A DNA stretch of 64,000 bases from Deltaproteobacteria bacterium GWB2_55_19 (lineage in GTDB: Bacteria > Desulfobacterota > GWC2-55-46): assembly GCA_001797465.1 (NCBI GenBank), contig MGPQ01000001.1, positions 1-64,000 of the forward strand, read 5' to 3'. The translations under genes were made by a program, and so were the position numbers. Below, in pieces: positions 17,220 through 27,322 of this stretch (position 1 is its first letter; each line of letters begins with the position of its first letter). A model generated the notes under the pieces. It saw only the letters and a list, made by a program, of their open reading frames with translations, made no database searches and had not been told where the DNA came from.

Positions 17220-18899
17220 TTAAGCCCCGGACGCCGCCGCCGGTATCGCGCCGGTGATGTCGCCTTTCTCGAAGGCCCTGATGAAGGCCTCGACCACCTG
17301 CGCGTCGAACTGCACCCCTGTGAATTTCCTGAGCTCGGCTATCGCCACCGCCGGGGGGAGCCCCTTCCTGTATGGGCGGGTCGTCGTCATCGCGTCGTAG
17401 GTGTCGGCGACGGATATTACCCGGGCGATGAGCGGTATCTGTTCGCCCTTGAACCCCCTGGGATAGCCCTGTCCGTCGACGCGCTCGTGGTGGTAGAGCA
17501 TGCCGGGTACGATGTCCTTCAATTGCGGGACGTGTTTCATTATTTCGGCCCCGTACTGCGGATGGAGTCTCATAACCGCGGCCTCTTCGGCGTCGAGCGG
17601 CGCGTCCTTGCGCAGTATCCTGTCCTCTATGCCAATTTTGCCGATGTCGTGGAGGACGGCCGAGAGCTTCAATATTTCGAGCGCCTTAGCTGGCATCCCC
17701 ATGTGCTTGCCTATGGCGAGCGAGTACTCGAAGACCCTCTTCGTGTGTCCGCCGGTGTACGGGTCCCGTTTTTCTATCGCCTCGGCGAGCGCTTCCGATG
17801 TCGCGTGGAACGTCTCCCTGATCTCCTCGTAGAGCCGCGCGTTGTCAAGAGCGATAGCGACCTGGTTTGAGAAAAGCTGGAAAAGACGCAGGTCTTCCTT
17901 CTCGAACGTCCCGCCTATCCTGTTGATCGCCTGCAGTACCCCGATGACCTTGCCCTTTATACGCACGGGGACGCAGACCATGTCGCGCGTCGTGAACCTT
18001 GACTTCCTGTCCACGTTGGCCTGAAACCGCTTGTCGCTGGCGACGTCGTTTATGACAAGCGGGCGTCCGTGCTTGGCCACCCATCCGGCGATGCCCTCGC
18101 CGATATTGAGCCTTACTTCTTTTATCTCGTCGCCCTTTTCCCCGAGCGCGACCTCGAAGTAGAGTTGTTTGTTCAACTCATCGACGAGCAGGAGCGAGCC
18201 CGCCTCGGCGCGCATGATCGAGGTTATCGCCTCCATCGCCCTGTGCCTGACCACCTTCTGGTCGAGCGTGGAGTTAAGGAGGTTCCCGACCTCCTGCAGG
18301 GTCGAGAACTGGCGGAGCCTGCCGTCGAGCTCTGAGAAGAGCTCGGCCCGCTCCATGATTATGGAGAAGTGGTTGGCGAGCGATTTGAGGGTCTTAAGGT
18401 CCGCCCTGGTAAAGGGCATTGAGTCTATCTTGTTGATGACCTCTATGACGCCTATGGCCCGCTTCTTCCTGAAGAGCGGCACCGCGAGCATGTTGCCGTG
18501 CTCCCGGGTTGTCTTTATCCCTATCCAGTACTTGTCTTTCCCGAGGTCGGAGCTTATATAGGGCCTGCCGGTCTTGAGGACGTGCCCGGCTATGCCCGCC
18601 ACGCCCTTCATGCGCAGGCCCTTAAGCTTTCTGGCAAGAGGGCCTTTGACCACCTCGAACGAGAGCTCGTTCGAGGCGGCGTCCAGCAGGTAGAGCGTCC
18701 CGGACCGCGTTTCCATCGCGTTAAGGGTAAAGTCCATGAGCCTGCTGAGTATCGCGGACCTGGAGGCGCCTTTGACAGCGAGGCCGCCTATCTCTCTGTA
18801 TATCTCGAGCTCGATGCCCATCACATCGAGCTTTTTTCTGCAGGAGGCGAGGTCAGCCTTTTCCTTCGCGGTCTTATCTCTCTTTTTTTGCTCTGCCAT
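17220..18899 (-). CDS. GAF-GAF-HD-GYP signalling phosphodiesterase
   Basis: 559 residues. A short coiled N-terminus is followed by two GAF domains (about 40-190 and 205-355) and an HD-GYP domain (about 365-545). The HD-GYP marks are complete: [24 protein letters not shown] and [11 protein letters not shown], with [15 protein letters not shown] after. An intact set of this kind predicts c-di-GMP phosphodiesterase activity controlled by ligands bound to the GAF domains. No membrane helix is seen, so it is cytoplasmic. It lies between trpA and accD, a pair that is usually adjacent, and appears co-transcribed with the trp operon. Confidence 0.92.
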   Translation of the reverse strand: MAEQKKRDKTAKEKADLASCRKKLDVMGIELEIYREIGGLAVKGASRSAILSRLMDFTLNAMETRSGTLYLLDAASNELSFEVVKGPLARKLKGLRMKGVAGIAGHVLKTGRPYISSDLGKDKYWIGIKTTREHGNMLAVPLFRKKRAIGVIEVINKIDSMPFTRADLKTLKSLANHFSIIMERAELFSELDGRLRQFSTLQEVGNLLNSTLDQKVVRHRAMEAITSIMRAEAGSLLLVDELNKQLYFEVALGEKGDEIKEVRLNIGEGIAGWVAKHGRPLVINDVASDKRFQANVDRKSRFTTRDMVCVPVRIKGKVIGVLQAINRIGGTFEKEDLRLFQLFSNQVAIALDNARLYEEIRETFHATSEALAEAIEKRDPYTGGHTKRVFEYSLAIGKHMGMPAKALEILKLSAVLHDIGKIGIEDRILRKDAPLDAEEAAVMRLHPQYGAEIMKHVPQLKDIVPGMLYHHERVDGQGYPRGFKGEQIPLIARVISVADTYDAMTTTRPYRKGLPPAVAIAELRKFTGVQFDAQVVEAFIRAFEKGDITGAIPAAASGA

Positions 18900-18925
18900 G
18901 CAAAGCCCTTGGTTTAAGGGTTAGG

Positions 18926-19744
18926 TTAAGAATCCATCGCGGAGCGGAGGGAGGAGACGAATCTCTTGACCTCTCCGATGAGTTTTTTTATGTTCGCCGG
19001 GTTCTTCGCTATGACGTTAACGATGGCGCTGCCGACGATGACGGCGTCGGCGTATCTTGAGACCTCTTTGGCCTGGGCAGGGGTGGAGATGCCGAAGCCG
19101 ACGCCGACGGGCAGGTCCGTAGTCTTTCTTATCTTCGCGACAAAGCTTTTTGCGTCGCCGGCGACGGTCGAGCGCGCGCCCGTCACGCCGGTGACAGAGA
19201 CGAAGTAGATGAAGCCCGAGGCCTTTGAGGCAACGATGGACATGCGCCCGGCGTTTGACGTAGGCGTCAGGAGGAAGACCATGTCGAGGGACTCGTCATC
19301 GAGCCTGCCCTTGAGCTCTCCGGCCTCCTCGGGCGGCAGGTCGACGATGAGCGCGCCGTCGGCGCCGGCGGCCTTTGCGTCCCGCGCGAACCTCTCCAAC
19401 CCGTAGTTGAATACCGGGTTGTAATATCCGAAGAGGACGATCGGGACCTCGGTTTCCTTCCTTACGTCCCTGACGAGCTTTAAAACGTCTTTCAGGTGCG
19501 TGCCCTTCTTGACGGCCCTTTCGGACGACGCCTGTATGGTCGGGCCGTCGGCCATGGGGTCGGAGAACGGGACCCCGAGCTCTATTATATCGGCCCCGGC
19601 TTCTTCAAGCGCGAGAACAATGTCTTTGGTGGACGGGAGGTCCGGGTCCCCGGCGGTGATGAACGTGATGAGCGCTTTCCTGCCTTCCGCCTTTAGCCTT
19701 CCGAAGGCCGCCTCTATCCTGCCGTTTGCGATCGTCGTGGTCAT
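18926..19744 (-). CDS. trpA: Tryptophan synthase alpha chain
   Basis: 272 residues, TIM barrel. The catalytic Glu is in IIELGVPFSDPMADGP and the catalytic Asp in GADGALIVDLPPEE. GVGFGISTPAQAKEV forms the phosphate-binding part. It cleaves indole-3-glycerol phosphate and passes indole to TrpB through the complex. It lies 9 bases after trpB and is the last biosynthetic gene of the trp operon. Confidence 0.97.
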   Translation of the reverse strand: MTTTIANGRIEAAFGRLKAEGRKALITFITAGDPDLPSTKDIVLALEEAGADIIELGVPFSDPMADGPTIQASSERAVKKGTHLKDVLKLVRDVRKETEVPIVLFGYYNPVFNYGLERFARDAKAAGADGALIVDLPPEEAGELKGRLDDESLDMVFLLTPTSNAGRMSIVASKASGFIYFVSVTGVTGARSTVAGDAKSFVAKIRKTTDLPVGVGFGISTPAQAKEVSRYADAVIVGSAIVNVIAKNPANIKKLIGEVKRFVSSLRSAMDS

Positions 19745-19753
19745 TGGGTTTTC

Positions 19754-20947
19754 CTATAGCTCGAAGTTGAACGCCTTGGATACTGTATTGAGGTCCTTGT
19801 CCCCCCGGCCAGAGAGGTTCACGATGATCAGTTTGCCCTTGCCGAGTTCTTTTGCGGCCTTCATCGCGTGCGAGACTGCGTGAGAGCTCTCAAGCGCAGG
19901 GATGATGCCCTCGGAGAGGGTGAGCGCCTTGAATCCGTCGAGCGCCTCGCTGTCCTTGATGGTGACGTAGTTGACGCGTCCGGCGTCGTGGAGGTACGCG
20001 TGCTCCGGGCCGACCCCGGGGTAGTCGAGGCCGGCGGATATCGAATGAGTGTCTATTATCTGCCCGAACCTGTCCTGCAACAAATAGGTCTTGTTGCCGT
20101 GGAGGACCCCGACGCGACCGCCGTTAATGGAGGCCGCGTGCCTGCCGGTAGACAACCCGTGGCCCCCTGCCTCGACGCCGGTCATCTTCACCCCCGCGTC
20201 ATCAAGGAACGGGTGGAAGAGCCCGATCGCGTTGGAGCCGCCGCCGACGCAGGCGATGAGTTCGTCCGGGAGCCTCCCGGCCGTCTCTTTTATTTGTCTC
20301 CGCGCCTCGGTCCCGATGATGGACTGAAAGTCGCGGACCAGCATCGGGTACGGGTGGGGCCCGGCTACGGTGCCTATGATGTAGAAGGTGTTGTTGACGT
20401 TAGTCACCCAGTCGCGGAGCGCTTCGTTCATCGCGTCCTTCAGAGTCTTCGAGCCGGATGTCACGGGCGTGACCTTCGCGCCGAGCAACTTCATCCTGAA
20501 GACGTTAGGCGACTGCCTCTTTATATCGTCCTCGCCCATGTATATCTCGCACTCGAAGCCGAACATCGCGGCTACGGTCGCTGTGGCGACCCCGTGCTGT
20601 CCGGCGCCGGTCTCGGCTATGACGCGCTTTTTACCCATCCTCTTGGCCAGCAGTATCTGTCCGATCGTGTTGTTTATCTTGTGGGCGCCGGTGTGGCAGA
20701 GGTCTTCCCTCTTAAGATATATGTCGGCCCCGCCTGTCTTCCGTGTGAGCCTCTCGGCGAAGTATAGGGGGGTGGGGCGTCCGACGTATTCCTTGAGATA
20801 GTAGGCGAACTCGGCCTTGAAGTCTTCGTGAGTCCGCCACTTGTTGTACGCCTCCTCAAGCTCCTGGACGGCTGGCATGAGGGTTTCCGATATATACCGG
20901 CCTCCGTATATGCCGAAGTGTCCTAACCTGTCAGGGGTCCTTTTCAT
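19754..20947 (-). CDS. trpB: Tryptophan synthase beta chain
   Basis: 397 residues. The PLP lysine is Lys90 in [28 protein letters not shown] and [14 protein letters not shown] (cofactor phosphate loop) are intact. It joins indole and serine to make tryptophan. It overlaps trpF by 4 bases (ATGA type). Confidence 0.98.
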   Translation of the reverse strand: MKRTPDRLGHFGIYGGRYISETLMPAVQELEEAYNKWRTHEDFKAEFAYYLKEYVGRPTPLYFAERLTRKTGGADIYLKREDLCHTGAHKINNTIGQILLAKRMGKKRVIAETGAGQHGVATATVAAMFGFECEIYMGEDDIKRQSPNVFRMKLLGAKVTPVTSGSKTLKDAMNEALRDWVTNVNNTFYIIGTVAGPHPYPMLVRDFQSIIGTEARRQIKETAGRLPDELIACVGGGSNAIGLFHPFLDDAGVKMTGVEAGGHGLSTGRHAASINGGRVGVLHGNKTYLLQDRFGQIIDTHSISAGLDYPGVGPEHAYLHDAGRVNYVTIKDSEALDGFKALTLSEGIIPALESSHAVSHAMKAAKELGKGKLIIVNLSGRGDKDLNTVSKAFNFEL

Positions 20948-21558
20948 GCGGTCTTCGCCTCGTCGATAAACTTTTTCATCTTCTCCAGGTCCTTTTTCCC
21001 CGGCCTGGCCTCTACCCCCGAGCTTACGTCCACCGCGTAGGGCCTGACCGTCTTTATTGCCATAGCCACATTGTCAGGGGTGAGCCCGCCGGATAATATT
21101 ATACGCCGAAGCGCGGAGGCTTCAACAGCTATTTCCCAGTTGAATGTTTCGCCTGTGCCGCCGGGCACGCCCTCCACGTAGGTGTCGAGGAGAAATGCCG
21201 ATACATCGTATAAGGAAAGCTTCTCTATATCAGCCCGGCCTCTTATCCTGAACGCCTTTATGACGCCGGGAGAAGCCTGCGCGCAATATCCGGGTGTCTC
21301 GTCCCCGTGGAGTTGGACCCTGTCGAGGGAAGCGTCCTCCCTTACGCGGGAGACCTCTTCGAGCGCCTCGTCCACAAAGACGCCGACCTTGATGACAAAG
21401 GGCGGGAGCGCCCGGATAATAGCCGCCGCGCGAAGCGGGTCTATGTAACGGGGGCTTTTTTTATAGAATATGAACCCGAGGGCGTCCGCGCCGAACGCGA
21501 CCGCGGCCTCGGCGTCTTCGAGGTTCGTTATCCCGCATATCTTTACTCTTACCGGCAT
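20944..21558 (-). CDS. trpF: Phosphoribosylanthranilate isomerase
   Basis: 204 residues, TIM barrel. [11 protein letters not shown] carries the catalytic Cys, and [20 protein letters not shown] the catalytic Asp with the following loop. [10 protein letters not shown] binds phosphate. It isomerises N-(5'-phosphoribosyl)anthranilate in the operon order C-F-B. Confidence 0.96.
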   Translation of the reverse strand: MPVRVKICGITNLEDAEAAVAFGADALGFIFYKKSPRYIDPLRAAAIIRALPPFVIKVGVFVDEALEEVSRVREDASLDRVQLHGDETPGYCAQASPGVIKAFRIRGRADIEKLSLYDVSAFLLDTYVEGVPGGTGETFNWEIAVEASALRRIILSGGLTPDNVAMAIKTVRPYAVDVSSGVEARPGKKDLEKMKKFIDEAKTA

Positions 21559-21561
21559 GGG

Positions 21562-22359
21562 CTACTTCGGCGGGGCTATGCCCCTGAGTTCCTTGACCTT
21601 CTTTATTATCTCTTTTTCGCGGATAAGCGCCTCGCCTATCAAAACGGCGTTTACGCCGGCGTCCATCAGGTCGAGGATGTCGGCGTAGCTCTCGATCCCG
21701 CTCTCGCTTACGATGAGTGTCCCGGCGCTTACGAGCGGCGCGAGCCGTAGCGTGGTGTTGAGATCGACCTCGAAGGTCCGCAGGTCCCTGTTGTTTATCC
21801 CGATTATCTTCGCGCCGGAATCGACGACCCTCTTCATCTCCGCCTCGTTGTGGACCTCTACGAGCGTTTGCATGCCGAGTTGCGCGGCGAGCGCCATAAG
21901 TTCTTTGAGCCTCTTGTCGTCCAGTATCGCGGCTATGAGGAGTACGGCGTCCGCGCCGGCGGCCCTGGACTCATACATCTGGAAGTCGTCGAAGATGAAG
22001 TCCTTCCTGAGGATCGGGATCCTCAGGTGGCTCTTTATGGGGGTCAGGAAATCGAGTTTGCCCTTGAAGTACTTTTCTTCGGTAACTACCGACACCGCCG
22101 CCGCGCCTCCGACCTCGTATGAGCGCGCGATGTCGTAGGGGATGAATTCCTCACGGAGGATCCCCTTCGAGGGCGAGGCCCTCTTTACTTCGGCTATTAT
22201 CCGTACCGCCTTCGGCGCGGGCCGAACGGTTAGCGCGGCGGCGAAGTCCCTGAGCGGCCTCGCGAGCAGTGTCTTCTTTTCGAGCTCTGCTATCGTCGTG
22301 TACGCCTTTACGCGGTCGAGCTCCTGCCGTTTGTTCGCTACTATCTCGTCTAATATCAT
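21562..22359 (-). CDS. trpC: Indole-3-glycerol-phosphate synthase
   Basis: 265 residues. Marks include [11 protein letters not shown] (catalytic Lys and phosphate contacts), [15 protein letters not shown] and [16 protein letters not shown], followed by VSESGI. It closes the indole ring. Separate TrpC and TrpF are used here rather than the enteric fusion. It overlaps trpD by 4 bases. Confidence 0.97.
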   Translation of the reverse strand: MILDEIVANKRQELDRVKAYTTIAELEKKTLLARPLRDFAAALTVRPAPKAVRIIAEVKRASPSKGILREEFIPYDIARSYEVGGAAAVSVVTEEKYFKGKLDFLTPIKSHLRIPILRKDFIFDDFQMYESRAAGADAVLLIAAILDDKRLKELMALAAQLGMQTLVEVHNEAEMKRVVDSGAKIIGINNRDLRTFEVDLNTTLRLAPLVSAGTLIVSESGIESYADILDLMDAGVNAVLIGEALIREKEIIKKVKELRGIAPPK

Positions 22360-23366
22360 CTGTTGGATATCCTTTTGAGCTTTATGAGCTTTTCGAGCGC
22401 GGCTCCCGAGTCAATGGAGCCGTGGGCGAGCGCGATGCCTTCCGCAATGGTCCCGGCCTTGCCGCCCGCAGTTATCGCGGCGGCTGAGTTAAGCAGAACA
22501 ACGTCCCTTGCCGGGCCCTTTCTGCCTTCGAGCACGTCCATTATTATCCGGGCGTTCTCCCCGGGGTCCCCGCCTTTGAGCGCCTCCGGGGCGCACCGCT
22601 CAAACCCGAAGTCCTCGGGTTTTATGTGATATGTCTTTATGTTTCCGTCCTTGAGTTCTGTTACGCGCGTCTCTTTTGTGAGGGTTATCTCATCGAGCCC
22701 GTCCTCGCCACGCACGACGAAGGCGTGGACCGATCCGAGATTAAAGAGGACCTTGGCTAAAACGTCTGTCAGCGCCGCGTCATAGACGCCGATGACCTGT
22801 CTCTTCGCCCCGGCGGGGTTTGTGAGCGGGCCTAAAATATTGAATATCGAGCGGATGCCGATCTCTCTTCTAACGGGCGCCGCGTACTTCATCGCGCCAT
22901 GGAGCATTGGCGCGAATAGGAATCCTATGCCAGCTTCCGATATGCACTCCTCGACGCGGGACGCCTCCGCCTCGATGTTGACGCCGAGCGAGCGGAGCAC
23001 GTCGGCGGAGCCGCTCCTTGAGGATACCGAGCGGTTCCCGTGCTTGGCGACAATGAGTCCCGCGCCGGCGGCGACGAACGCCGAGGCCGTGGAGATATTG
23101 AAGGTCATGGACTCGTCCCCGCCCGTGCCGCAGGTGTCGAGTACGTCTTTCCCCGCCTCGACCTTCGTAGCCTTTTCGCGCATGACGCGCGCGGCGCCTG
23201 TTATTTCGGCAACCGTCTCGCCCTTCATGCGTAGCGCCGTTATGAACGAGCCTATCTGCGCCGGGGAGGCCCCGCCGGTCATGACCTCGTTCATGACCGA
23301 GACCATCTCGTCTTCGGAGAGGTCAGAGCCCTTTACGACCCTCGCTATCGCGTCCTTTATGGTCAT
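22356..23366 (-). CDS. trpD: Anthranilate phosphoribosyltransferase
   Basis: 336 residues. [17 protein letters not shown] binds PRPP, and [21 protein letters not shown] and [22 protein letters not shown] are both family-conserved. It joins anthranilate with PRPP. It overlaps the trpG stop by one base. Confidence 0.97.
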   Translation of the reverse strand: MTIKDAIARVVKGSDLSEDEMVSVMNEVMTGGASPAQIGSFITALRMKGETVAEITGAARVMREKATKVEAGKDVLDTCGTGGDESMTFNISTASAFVAAGAGLIVAKHGNRSVSSRSGSADVLRSLGVNIEAEASRVEECISEAGIGFLFAPMLHGAMKYAAPVRREIGIRSIFNILGPLTNPAGAKRQVIGVYDAALTDVLAKVLFNLGSVHAFVVRGEDGLDEITLTKETRVTELKDGNIKTYHIKPEDFGFERCAPEALKGGDPGENARIIMDVLEGRKGPARDVVLLNSAAAITAGGKAGTIAEGIALAHGSIDSGAALEKLIKLKRISNR

Positions 23367-23935
23367 TATTTGTACCTCTCAAGGAAGTTCCTGAGGATAT
23401 CCTTGCCCGAGCTCGTAAGTATCGACTCAGGGTGGAACTGGACACCTTCTATGGGTAGCGTCCTGTGGCGAAGGCCCATTATCTCATCGGCCTCTGTCCA
23501 CGCGCTTACCTCAAAACAGTCCGGGAGTGTCTCTCTCTTAACAATGAGGGAATGATACCTGTTCGCCTCAAAGGGGTTCGGGATGCCTTCGAAGATGGTC
23601 CTTGAGTCGTGGTAGACCATAGAGGTCTTGCCGTGCATGAGGCGCTTTGCCTTTACGACCTCTCCGCCGAACGCGTAGCCGATGGACTGGTGCCCGAGGC
23701 AGACGCCGAGGATCGGGACCTTGCCCGCGAAATGTCTTATGGCCGCAACCGATATCCCGGCCTTCGGCGGGTCGCACGGCCCCGGAGAGATGACGAGCCT
23801 TTTCGGGGCGAGCCTTTCTATCCCCTCTATGGTTATGGCGTCGTTCCTGTATACCGACACATCGGCCCCGAGCTCCATAAAATACTGCGCGAGGTTGAAT
23901 GTGAAGGAGTCGTAGTTGTCTATTATGAGGAGCAT
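23366..23935 (-). CDS. trpG: Anthranilate synthase glutamine amidotransferase
   Basis: 189 residues, class I amidotransferase. Nucleophile Cys79 is in [20 protein letters not shown] and the His-Glu dyad in VQFHPES complete the triad. It supplies ammonia to TrpE. A shared role as PabA is possible because no separate pabA is seen here. It starts 1 base after trpE ends. Confidence 0.95.
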   Translation of the reverse strand: MLLIIDNYDSFTFNLAQYFMELGADVSVYRNDAITIEGIERLAPKRLVISPGPCDPPKAGISVAAIRHFAGKVPILGVCLGHQSIGYAFGGEVVKAKRLMHGKTSMVYHDSRTIFEGIPNPFEANRYHSLIVKRETLPDCFEVSAWTEADEIMGLRHRTLPIEGVQFHPESILTSSGKDILRNFLERYK

Positions 23936-23936
23936 G

Positions 23937-25421
23937 TTATACTATCCCCCCCCTTGCGAGTTCGACGGCTTTCAACATCCCCCGCGCCTTGTTCTCGGTC
24001 TCCTCGAACTCCTTTTCAGGGACCGAGTCGGCTACTATCCCGGCCCCGGCCTGTATGTAGATTGAGCCGTCTTTTATGACGAGCGTCCTTATTGTTATGC
24101 ACATGTCCATGTTGCCGGCGTATGAGAAGTACCCGACTGCGCCGCCGTAGACGGACCTCTTGCAGGGCTCGAGCTCCTCGATTATCTCCATCGCCCTGAC
24201 CTTTGGCGCTCCTGTCAGGGTCCCTGCCGGGAAACACGACCTGAACGCGTCGAATGCGGAGAGTTCCTTTTTAAGGAGGCCCTTGACGTTAGAGACGATG
24301 TGCATGACATGTGAGTATCTCTCTACGGTCATGAGCTCGTCGACCTCTACGGTCCCGGCGCGTGCGACCCGCCCGATGTCGTTCCTGCCGAGGTCCACGA
24401 GCATGATGTGCTCGGCCCTTTCCTTTGGGTCGGCGAGGAGGTCTTTTTCAAGGGAGAGGTCTTCTTCTTCGTCACGCCCCCGCTTCCTCGTTCCCGCTAT
24501 GGGTTTCAGGTTTATGTCGTCGCCCTCGACGCGGACGAGTATCTCGGGCGAGGAGCCTGCGAGCGTTAAGTCCCCGAGCCGGAGGAAAAACATATATGGC
24601 GAGGGGTTTACTACGCGTAGCGCCCTGTATATGTCAAAGGGCTCGACGTCCAAAGGGGTCGAAAACCTCTGAGAGAGGACCGCCTGTATGATGTCGCCGT
24701 CGAGGATATAGCCCTTGGTCCTCTCCACGGCCTTCAAAAAATCCTCTCTTTTGAAGTTGGACGCGACGGCATGGCCTTTGTCTGCGGCGTCCCCCCTTGC
24801 CGGGAGGCGGGTGTTCCGGAGCTTCGCTATCAAGGCGTCTATCCGCGCCGTGGCCTTTCCGTAGGCCTCAACAGGGTCGTCGCCGTCTTTTATGAAGGCG
24901 TTGGCGACGACCTTTATCTTGTGCTCGACGTTGTCGAATACGAGGAATGTGTCCGTGAATATGAAGAAAAGGTCGTAGAGGTCGAGGTCTTTGGGGGCCG
25001 TGTCCGGGAGCTTCTCTATGTGCCGGATGATGTCGTAGCCCATGTAGCCTATGGCGCCGCCGGCGAACCTGGGCGCGCCCTCGACCTCGGCGGCCTTAAT
25101 CGACGACATGAGACCGCGTAACACCTCGACAGGGTCTCCTTCGACGGTCCTTGTAGCGCCGCCCTCGATTATCTCGACGGCCGTGCCCTTTGCGCGGACG
25201 ACCCTCATGGGAGAGGCCCCGATGAGGGAGAAGCGCCCCCACTTCTCCCCGCCCTCGACGCTCTCCAGGAGAAATGCGTCCCCTCCGGTATCTATCTTCA
25301 TGAACGCCCCTACCGGGGTGTCGGTGTCGGCGAGGATGTCTCTGAAGACCGGGACGGCGTTAGAGGTCTTCGCCTTGTCCCTGAAGACCTCTAAGGAAGG
25401 GAAATAGCTGGGCTTTTTCAT
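23937..25421 (-). CDS. trpE: Anthranilate synthase component I
   Basis: 494 residues. The feedback site motif LLES is present ([20 protein letters not shown]), so tryptophan inhibition is likely. The chorismate-binding half has [37 protein letters not shown] and [22 protein letters not shown]. It is the first gene of trpEGDCFBA. No Shine-Dalgarno sequence is visible upstream, and the mapped promoter would leave almost no leader. No leader peptide rich in Trp codons fits in the spacer. Confidence 0.97.
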   Translation of the reverse strand: MKKPSYFPSLEVFRDKAKTSNAVPVFRDILADTDTPVGAFMKIDTGGDAFLLESVEGGEKWGRFSLIGASPMRVVRAKGTAVEIIEGGATRTVEGDPVEVLRGLMSSIKAAEVEGAPRFAGGAIGYMGYDIIRHIEKLPDTAPKDLDLYDLFFIFTDTFLVFDNVEHKIKVVANAFIKDGDDPVEAYGKATARIDALIAKLRNTRLPARGDAADKGHAVASNFKREDFLKAVERTKGYILDGDIIQAVLSQRFSTPLDVEPFDIYRALRVVNPSPYMFFLRLGDLTLAGSSPEILVRVEGDDINLKPIAGTRKRGRDEEEDLSLEKDLLADPKERAEHIMLVDLGRNDIGRVARAGTVEVDELMTVERYSHVMHIVSNVKGLLKKELSAFDAFRSCFPAGTLTGAPKVRAMEIIEELEPCKRSVYGGAVGYFSYAGNMDMCITIRTLVIKDGSIYIQAGAGIVADSVPEKEFEETENKARGMLKAVELARGGIV

Positions 25422-25430
25422 AAGCTACAT

Positions 25431-25471
25431 AGGATACCACACAGGCCTTGAACGGGTCAAGGCCTGTGTGG
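25431..25471 (-). promoter_or_regulatory. trpE promoter overlapped by a perfect palindrome
   Basis: On the minus strand TTGACC (25460-25455), an 18-base spacer and TATCCT (25436-25431) precede trpE by about 9 bases. A perfect 15-bp-arm inverted repeat with a 5-base centre (25437-25471) covers the -35 and the whole spacer. No T-run follows on either strand, so it does not look like an intrinsic terminator; its placement fits a repressor operator. A folded-RNA role for the upstream gene remains possible. Confidence 0.5.
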
Positions 25472-25524
25472 ACAGGATTAGATGCGATTTAAGGGGTTTT
25501 ACTAAGGATGGAACGGTGAGGACG

Positions 25525-26169
25525 TCACCAGCGGCGGACCCTGCCTGAGTCGAGGTGCACGAACCCGGCCCTCGGGTAGTAGCCGACGCCGCCGAGCTCG
25601 AGTTCGAGCGCGGTGCGCCTTAAGACCTTGGTCCTGATGTCGGGTATTCGTATGTCAACGGCCTTGCCGTAGAGGTGCAGAGAGTTCTTGGCGACCCTCC
25701 GTCTCATCTTTTTACGGAGCATGTCGTTGTACTTCTTCGACCTGTAACCCGAGACAACGTGGATGAGGTTGTCGCCTTTGCCGATTTCTTTGTCCACGGC
25801 GTTAAGGAACTCTATGGTGCGGACGTCGATATCGGTCTCTTCGTCGTTGTGGTGGCAGCGGAAGAGGTGGTTTATGGCCTTGAGCGCCTGTTCGTCGTAT
25901 TCGCCCTTTGAGTTCCTGAACGTGACGTCGAGCTTTTCGTCCATCCTCGGGCGGTAGATGCGGAGCCTGCCCTCGGGGAGGTTCTCCCTTACTGCCTCAT
26001 CATAGAGGTCTTTGCCGATAGTCTCTCCTCCAGCCGCGTCGAGGAGGAGGTTGGACGAAGAGGATTCTTCCTCGATGAGCTCGGTGGCGAGCGCGGGTTT
26101 GCCGAAGAGGAGCAGGGTGCCGATTATAGCGGCCTTGACAAACGACCTTCTGCTGATGAGTTTTTTCAT
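25525..26169 (-). CDS. Tat-exported DUF882/YcbK-like M15-family protein
   Basis: 214 residues. The N-terminus SRRSFVKAAIIGTLLLFG is a twin-arginine signal. The C-terminal half has VVSGYRSKKYNDMLR, HLYGKAVDIRIP and GVGYYPRAGFVHLDSGRVRRW, the pattern of DUF882/YcbK proteins related to D-Ala-D-Ala carboxypeptidases of family M15. The His/Asp zinc ligands (H-x6-D and H-x-D) are present. A periplasmic peptidoglycan-trimming role is likely but not shown. It lies 103 bases upstream of trpE on the same strand. Confidence 0.85.
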   Translation of the reverse strand: MKKLISRRSFVKAAIIGTLLLFGKPALATELIEEESSSSNLLLDAAGGETIGKDLYDEAVRENLPEGRLRIYRPRMDEKLDVTFRNSKGEYDEQALKAINHLFRCHHNDEETDIDVRTIEFLNAVDKEIGKGDNLIHVVSGYRSKKYNDMLRKKMRRRVAKNSLHLYGKAVDIRIPDIRTKVLRRTALELELGGVGYYPRAGFVHLDSGRVRRW

Positions 26170-26408
26170 GATCAGACTCCGCTTCGGGGATTTCAGGGCC
26201 TGTTACAAAATGTGCGGCATATTAACAGAAAAAAAAGAGCGAGTCAACCCAAAAAACTCGCATGTCCGGATTGCGCATCTTCAGGTACATACGGCCGGTA
26301 CAACATGTTTTCGGCCTGATTCCGATAACCTTTATACCCGAGGCGTAAAAAAAAAGAAGTGATAAAAGACACGCAGGCCTGCATATGGGCTTTTCGGCGT
26401 TTTTTTCC

Positions 26409-26437
26409 TTGACATGGGTTTGTCTTTTTCCTAAAAT
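26409..26437 (+). promoter_or_regulatory. Sigma70-type promoter of the coiled-coil lipoprotein gene
   Basis: TTGACA (26409-26414), a 17-base spacer and TAAAAT (26432-26437). The leader would be about 130 bases, with a good ribosome site (GGAGAAGAAGGA) just before ATG 26575. Confidence 0.65.
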
Positions 26438-26574
26438 TCCTTTGCCCGTTAATGTTTTTTGCGTTTGACCAGGCGGCCTTCGCGGGCCTTCGCGGGTCTT
26501 TATTCCTTTGAGACCGTCTTTTCGCGGGAGAGCGCCCGGCGGCCAGCCGAAAAAATAGAAAAGGAGAAGAAGGA

Positions 26575-26856
26575 ATGACGAAGAAGATAGGTCTTTTTGG
26601 CATGGTATTGGCCCTGTTGCTTTTCGTGTCAGGCTGCGGACAGCAGTTGAAGCAGGAAAACGAGCAGTTAAAGGGGCAGGTGGCTACGCTGACAGAGGAG
26701 GGGAACGGCTTGAAGGGCCAGGTCGCCTCGTTGCAGAAAGAGGCAGAGGACCTCAAAGCCCAGGTTGAGACCCTCTCCGCCGAGAGGGACGCCCTAAAGA
26801 AGGAGCTTGAGGCGAAGTCCAAGCCCGCCCCCAAGGCCAAGAAGAAAAAGAGATAA
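26575..26856 (+). CDS. Small coiled-coil lipoprotein
   Basis: 93 residues. A lipoprotein signal ends at LFVSGCGQ (lipobox Cys about residue 22). The mature part is a heptad-like coiled coil (about 24-78, repeated LKGQVATL/LKGQVASL/LKAQVETL), then a Lys/Pro/Ala tail ending KAKKKKR. The plan resembles Lpp-type lipoproteins, where a basic C-terminus contacts peptidoglycan, so a structural envelope role is likely. It has its own promoter and a strong terminator. Confidence 0.85.
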   Translation: MTKKIGLFGMVLALLLFVSGCGQQLKQENEQLKGQVATLTEEGNGLKGQVASLQKEAEDLKAQVETLSAERDALKKELEAKSKPAPKAKKKKR

Positions 26857-26879
26857 GGCGTTAAATAGTTCTTTTCAGG

Positions 26880-26912
26880 GCCCGCCGGGGGTATCCGGCG
26901 GGCCTTTTTTTT
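26880..26912 (+). terminator. Rho-independent terminator of the lipoprotein gene
   Basis: GCCCGCCGG-GGGTAT-CCGGCGGGC followed by TTTTTTTT, 24 bases after the stop codon. A textbook hairpin and T-run. Confidence 0.92.
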
Positions 26913-27020
26913 AAGCGCCGGGCTAAAGGGGAGGGGCGTCCCCTCCGATATTAATGAAATAGCCTCATATTCCGTCTTTTTCTCAATCGACGGCCCCTTG
27001 TGGCAAGGGTCTTTTTTTTA

Positions 27021-27049
27021 TTGACACCAGGGGGAGGTTTTAATAGAAT
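27021..27049 (+). promoter_or_regulatory. Sigma70-type promoter of the heme chemoreceptor gene
   Basis: TTGACA (27021-27026), a 17-base spacer and TAGAAT (27044-27049): a near-consensus promoter preceded by a T-rich run. Confidence 0.65.
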
Positions 27050-27164
27050 TCCCTTTTTAAAGGGTATATACTAATCTTCTAAGTTCCTTTTTTACGTTGT
27101 TTTTTTGCGTCCGGCATTGGCATTTTCAGGTCCCTCTCATAAGCTCTACTGAAGAGTCTTTTTA

Positions 27165-27234
27165 TTAACCGTAGAACGAAAAACCGGCAACTGGCCGCAA
27201 ACGGCGGCTTGCGCCTCTTTTCGTTCGCGGTTAA
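27165..27234 (+). ncRNA. Candidate structured leader RNA
   Basis: TTAACCG-TAG-AACGAAAA (27165-27182) pairs with TTTTCGTT-CG-CGGTTAA (27218-27234), giving 15 pairs around a small internal loop. The enclosed part folds again (GCCGC with GCGGC). It ends about 90 bases before the chemoreceptor start. It does not match the c-di-GMP (GEMM) consensus well enough to name it; a mobile palindrome is also possible. Confidence 0.35.
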
Positions 27235-27322
27235 ACCACTCTGTAACTAAGCGCCGTCAGCCGGGCTCCATTGGCATACCGGTCCGTACGGCCGCTTAAA
27301 GCCTATCGTCTTCGGGATACCA

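Larger units (their letters stand above)
26913..27322 (+). other. Long leader/promoter region of the heme chemoreceptor
   Basis: No ORF of note. It contains a promoter at 27021-27049, a CCCTTT/AAAGGG repeat at 27051-27064 near the expected transcription start, and a long imperfect stem at 27165-27234. The expected 5' leader is about 265 bases, long enough for a regulatory RNA. Confidence 0.6.

Noticed and set aside
25437-25471. Rho-independent terminator before trpE
   Set aside because: The stem is perfect but no T-run follows on either strand; the promoter overlap explains it better.
27165-27300. c-di-GMP (GEMM) riboswitch
   Set aside because: GCCGGGCT and GGC/GCC elements recall it, but the GGCAAACC and GACGCAAAGCC segments are not present, so I did not name it.
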